A stretch of DNA of 64,000 nucleotides from Artemisia argyi. Its lineage: Eukaryota > Streptophyta > Magnoliopsida > Asterales > Asteraceae. The position numbers were made by a program, and so were the translations under genes. The stretch is from positions 4,310,501 to 4,374,500 of the forward strand of contig CM060703.1 in the NCBI GenBank assembly GCA_030686995.1. The letters are read 5' to 3'. A model generated the notes under the pieces. The model saw nothing but the letters and a program-made list of their open reading frames with translations. It ran no database searches and was not told where the DNA came from. Each line of letters starts with the position of its first letter. Position 1 is the first letter of the stretch. Positions 59,985 through 64,000 of the stretch are shown one piece after another.

Positions 59985-60118
59985 AAAAAATGGTTAATCT
60001 CTTTGTGGCTACAGCGTTCACCTGCGCTAACTTCATACTATTAAAAAAGATAGTTATGTTGGGATTAGTCGGCTCGCAATGTCCAGTTTGAAACCTAGGT
60101 AACAAAAAAAGGCAAATA
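59985..60118 (+). mobile_element. SINE-like retroposon remnant
   Basis: GGGATTAGTCGG near 60062 is followed by a B-box-like CAGTTTGAAACC and a short A-tail (ACAAAAAAAGG). It shares its 3' part with 42180-42251. 5' end uncertain. Confidence 0.4.
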
Positions 60119-60941
60119 TAATTACAATAACGTGTGACCGACTATGAAAAAAATATCAATTTTTGTAATCAACTTATTCATCTTTTTGCATAGTATACAA
60201 TTTTGACTGTTTATATCAAATTAGATGGGGATACGATGTTCATGTTTAGTGGGTATATGATGTTCATATTAGATGATAAATATGCCCCAAGCCTGGTGTG
60301 GGGTTAGGGTCCATTAGTGTTGTAATCTATAAATATCGATCAATAATAAAGTTACATATGTTAGATATTGTGACTTCACCTCCTAAGGGTATTTTGGTAA
60401 TATTAGTAGTAAGGGTATTTTGGTCATTTTTGTAGCATCTTAAGAAGTAAGAAGTTTCTATGTCGGTTGTTTACTTATATAAGTAAAAGTAGAAACACAG
60501 ACATCGTAACCTTTGACTCCTTTTTGATAACAAAAATCATGAGTTTTTTGTTCCTTACTTCTGATCTTATATACCTGTTGTTATGCTCCTATTTTGAATC
60601 TATTTGCAGAACTTTTGCCCCATAATTATGTATCCCTGATACTAACAAATTGGTATCAGAGCCACCCGATCAATTTTGAAGCAAGCTGCAATTTGTATTT
60701 GGGTTTCTGATCGAAACAGGTTTGTGGTTCTTTTTTGGGATCTTTCATATTCCATTGAATTTAGCTTCTGTTTGTTTTGGATAGATTGAAGGTGTTTGTC
60801 ACTTTGGATTTTGGGATAGTCAGAAGTTGTTTTAGTTGTTCTATCTCTGTATTAGGTTCGACATCTATGTGGGTTTTTTGTTCAGCAACAGTTCATTAGG
60901 ACAATTATTTGTTATTTGTAGTAAACCCCGTTTGAATAACC

Positions 60942-61040
60942 ATGTCTTCTCAAACATTATCATCTGTTAGTGTCGTTGAGAAGTTTAATGGGATATATTC
61001 TGCTCGAAGTCTGTGCCTGTATGTTTTGCATGTGACATAA
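60942..61040 (+). pseudogene. Copia gag N-terminal stub
   Basis: 33 codons from ATG (MSSQTLSSVSVVEKFNG) to TAA. VEKFNG is the start of the copia Gag domain. The sequence then departs from it and stops. The position 280 bp after the primer-binding site fits gag. Confidence 0.65.
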
Positions 61041-61769
61041 TTAGTTTTGGGCCTTTTGGTAATTTGCTTTGGTGAAGAGTGGGCTTGCATTTGAATTTTG
61101 AATATAAGCTTTTGATGTCGCCTTAATGGAATTGGTAGGAATTCTTTTGGAAATTGGATATCGTAGGTTTGAAGGCACGGTCAATATTTGTTTTGATTTG
61201 GTATTTGCTATGGAATTTGTTCGTCTTTAGACTGTAATTCTTATTGGATAAGTGGGTCATTGGTATTATTATCCATATCATATTTGGAGCGTTTGAATTA
61301 TTAGGGCTCATTCGTCAAGTTATATATTAGCTTGAGTTTGTTTGATACGGATAATAAGTTTGAAGTTAGACCGTAATACTTATCAATAAGTGGGTCGTTA
61401 GAATTTGAATTTGGTATTTGAAATTTGAAGATCGATTTTGGTGTTTGAAGACTTGGTTCAAGTCGTTTGAATTTTGTTCGATCGTTTGGAATTTGTCATA
61501 TTGGAAATTTGGATCTTCGTTTGTCAGGCTTTTGAAGTTTGTTGCCCGAATTTGATTGTCTGTGTTGAAGATCGTTCGAGCCGATTCGTTTCGTTTAGTT
61601 AACCGAGTTTGATTTGTCGGTTAACATTTGATACTTCGTTTTGAAGACATCGGCATTTGCTTTGGATCGATTTTGTTTCGGATAGCTTTTGGGAATCGAT
61701 CGTTTGATTTGAAATTGGCTAGTATCTCTAGCATTTGGAACTTTGAATTTGATTTGAAGCAGGTGGAGG

Positions 61770-61965
61770 AGTTTAACTCACGACCTGTGATGTTGGCCTC
61801 ATTTACGGTGGTGAACCTACATATTTGGTTGCCTGCTACTCATATTTGGATTATGTTGAGGATCTTGATGCTAGAAGATCCTTACGTTTTCACCATTGGA
61901 AATTTGGTTGTAAGTTGAAAAGCTTCATGACAACAATTAGTTTCTTTGAGCAAGTTTTGCCACTG
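61770..61965 (+). pseudogene. Copia RNase H C-terminal remnant
   Basis: Reads YLDYVEDLDARRS in one frame and YVFTIGNLVVS in the next. This is the D-DxxTRRS / GYVF..G region of copia RNase H, with a frameshift at about 61880. It lies 60 bp before the 3' LTR, as in complete copia elements. Confidence 0.68.
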
Positions 61966-62316
61966 TTTTGGATTTGCTCAAAATCGGAGATATGGTGTTA
62001 CTTAGGAGTTAAACTCAAGGTGGAGATTGTTAGATATTGTGACTTCACCTCCTAAGGGTATTTTAGTAATATTAGTAGTAAGGGTATTTTGGTCATTTTG
62101 GTAGCATCTTAAGAAGTAAGAAGTTTCTATGTCGGTTGTTTACTTATATAAGTAAAAGTAGAAACACAGATATTGTAACCTTTGACTCCTTTTTGACAAT
62201 AAAAATCATCAGTTTTTTGTTCCTTGCTTCTGATCTTATATACCTGTTGTTATGCTCCTATTTTGAATCTGTTTGCTGAACTTTTGCCCCATAATTATGT
62301 ATCCCTGATCCTAACA

Positions 62317-63389
62317 ACATCTACGGGGTTTAATGTTCTAACAGTTCATGGGTGGGTTATCTTAATACAAGTTGTTGACTAATATAATGGTTTATTGTGT
62401 AAACATATTCAAACAAGACACCTGTGGAAGATCAAGTATGTTTAGAAAACAAATATCTATTTCCAACAAACAGATCCAACTTCGCCACCTTGATAGTGAA
62501 TAATGAACTCCGATTGCATTATATTGTCACCAAATAATTGAGTTTGGTATCAATTTTCTCTAGCTTGATAAAAAAAAACGATGTGTGATTAGAAGATAAA
62601 TAAGAACTTATTACGTCAACAAAAAATGTTATGCCTCTCGAACAACTTCTTTTATGGGGTTACTCAACTTGTTTTAAGTTTACAATCCCAAATGGGTAAT
62701 GCAAAGAAGTTTTGCTTATTTACATAATGTGGTAAATATGCTCAACTAGGTTGAGATTAGTCTTATGTTGTTGACTTGTTGGTTTCTATTGCCCGATATT
62801 GTTTATAGAAATAAAACAATAATGAATCATAGAAACTACTAATTCATACAAATTTCGAACTTTTATCATTTTGACTACAATATATGGGTCGAAAATAGTA
62901 TTACTTGGCTTCTTCTATACTAGATATTATTTAAAGGAAGAAAAAAAAATGTTGAGTCATAGTAACTATCAAATCATACAAATTCCAAACTTAGTGTAAT
63001 TGTTGATAGGCGTGTCACAATATCTTTGGGGCAATGTCCAGATCAGATGGTGAGATCTAACTCGGACGACCTGTACCAATCGACTGTAAACCGAGCTATT
63101 TGACTGGTCCTATAATAATCAGTTTAATCTTTCATTTCACCGGAACATGCAATTTTTTTACAATACACAAGATGTTCTTGACATCATACAAAAACCATGG
63201 AGGATATGATATTGATGTGTGCTTAATCACACATCTTTTTCTGTCCATATTAAGACCAAAACAGATACAAACTAACCATAATTGCCAAAGATATTGCATT
63301 TTTGTGTTTGTAATCATGCAGGAACGGATATTTCAGAAATTGGCATTAATCAGACAAAAAAGGACAAAAACGAGCATGAGTTTGCAAAG
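62317..63389. other. Last unit of the 1.2-kb repeat array and noncoding flank
   Basis: Carries the array landmarks at 62753 and 63073. Open frames here have no recognisable motif. Confidence 0.5.
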
Positions 63390-63645
63390 TTGTCAACTTC
63401 CGTCCCTCAAGTTTGGAAATTGGCAAAAATGGCCCATGTACTTTAGATTTTGGAAGAAAAAGTCAACAATGGTCCTTGGAAATACAAAGATTGTCAAGTT
63501 TGGTCCCTGGGTGAAAAGTTTGGAGAAATTACAAGTTTGGTCCCTGAACTTTCAAGTTTGGCAGAAATAGTCCCTGGACATTCAAATATGGGAAATTGCA
63601 AAAATGGTCCTTGGATAATAAAATGTGGCAAAGTAAAACCCTTGT
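63390..63645. repeat. Degenerate minisatellite of GGTCC(C/T)TGGA...AAGTTTGG units
   Basis: About six units of 35-55 bp, each with a (T)GGTCC(C/T)TG(G/A) core and an AAGTTTGG or AAATTG(C/G)CAAAAATGG spacer. They create long spurious open frames. This type of repeat is common in plant LTRs, but I find no partner LTR in the window. Confidence 0.6.
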
Positions 63646-64000
63646 AATAACTTGGGGAAAGTTACAAGCTCAGTTGCTGCCACGTAGCCCCATTTGTGTT
63701 TCTTAGATACACTAACAAACGCTGACACCTCTGACATTCTAGAAGCGTACTTGATTTGACAACTTTACCCTTAATTGCGGTAATTATCAGAGTTTGGAGG
63801 TTAGGGTTTATGTTCTGGGTAACTTGGGAGAATTGGAGGTAAAGTTAATATATTTATTTGACCCTTTTTGACTTCTTTGACCCATGAATATAAGTTTGAC
63901 CAGGTATGGGCTATGGGTGGATGGGCTTTGGTGTTGGATTTATTTATTTGGACTTGGACCAAGGCTTTAAGCTTAATTCAGATTTTTGTAATATTGAAAA
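63646..64000. other. Noncoding end of window
   Basis: No gene. GGGCTATGGGTGGATGGGCTT near 63908 resembles LTR sequence, and an element may start or continue past the edge. Confidence 0.4.

Larger units (their letters stand above)
60359..62316 (+). mobile_element. Internally deleted Ty1-copia element, 1958 bp
   Basis: Two 289-bp LTRs (60359-60647, 62028-62316), TGTTAGATATTG...CTAACA. Flanks ACATA and ACATC are a target duplication with one change. A perfect tRNA-iMet primer-binding site TGGTATCAGAGCC is at 60651-60663. A purine tract AAGGTGGAGAT precedes the right LTR. Only the first residues of gag and the end of RNase H remain; everything between is lost or replaced by low-complexity sequence. 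Confidence 0.9.
44300..63100. repeat. Degenerate repeat array, about 1.2-kb period, riddled with transposons
   Basis: Recurring landmarks are GATTAGT(N)TTATGTTGTTGG at about 44343, 56843 (weak), 57945 and 62753; CTGTACCAATCG at 45888, 57646 (CGTGTACCGATCG) and 63073; and ATTTGAACTAAGAAA at 44532, 45558 and 59725. After subtracting inserted elements the first landmark recurs every about 1.19, 1.10 and 1.33 kb. Units are AT-rich and noncoding. There is also a smaller internal duplication (44409-44636 versus 45021-45060 plus 45499-45661). Origin of the unit unknown. Confidence 0.65.

Noticed and set aside
63100..63570. 156-codon frame
   Set aside because: Arises from the GGTCCCTGG minisatellite and repeat-array sequence; no domain.

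Overview
The window looks like repeat-dominated intergenic DNA of a flowering plant. I infer a eudicot, most likely Asteraceae, from the style of the Ty3-gypsy gag proteins, the tRNA-Asp-primed Athila-like elements and the AT-rich background; this is not proven. I see no intact host gene. The only host-gene signals are decayed exon fragments of a WRKY transcription factor and of a LIFEGUARD/Bax-inhibitor-type membrane protein around 33.0-33.7 kb.

Layout. 1-1386: noncoding. 1387-18488: an old tRNA-iMet-primed LTR element (called O) with a decayed gag. Its 5' LTR carries a 182-bp MITE, and its 3' LTR is split by a young gag-only element (I, 9505-18081, minus strand, TSD TTGTT). 18489-32805: an Athila-like element (A, plus strand) that has lost most of its 5' LTR. 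Its 3' LTR is split by a relative (B, 24459-32042, minus strand, TSD TCTAT). 32806-34957: gene-fragment region. 34958-41123: third Athila-like element (C, plus strand, TSD CAAAC). 41246-41641: LINE 3' end. 42.1-43.5 kb: SINE-like and MITE-like remnants. About 44.3-63.1 kb: a degenerate repeat array with a period near 1.2 kb. It is interrupted by a Harbinger-type MITE, a small Helitron, a 10.5-kb LTR element (D, TSD AATCG), a 1.5-kb foldback element with a 9-bp TSD, and a shrunken Ty1-copia element. Neighbouring units of the array supply the empty sites. 63.4-63.65 kb: degenerate minisatellite.

How the parts work together. None of the LTR elements carries a complete pol, so each would need enzymes supplied in trans. 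I has an intact gag only. B has gag plus a protease-like tail behind one amber codon. A has a frameshifted gag plus a protease-like tail. C has an unrelated short ORF. D has only integrase remnants although its LTRs are almost identical. A, B and C share a strikingly conserved non-coding design: U3 arrays of TGACGGCGTCA palindromes ahead of a TATA box; a U5 stretch complementary to the 5' half of tRNA-Asp; a covarying hairpin between that stretch and the tRNA-Asp primer-binding site; a hairpin just after the ORF; four regularly spaced copies of the polypurine-tract motif; and a long stem with an A-rich loop. That shared RNA/DNA architecture is the most interesting content of the window.
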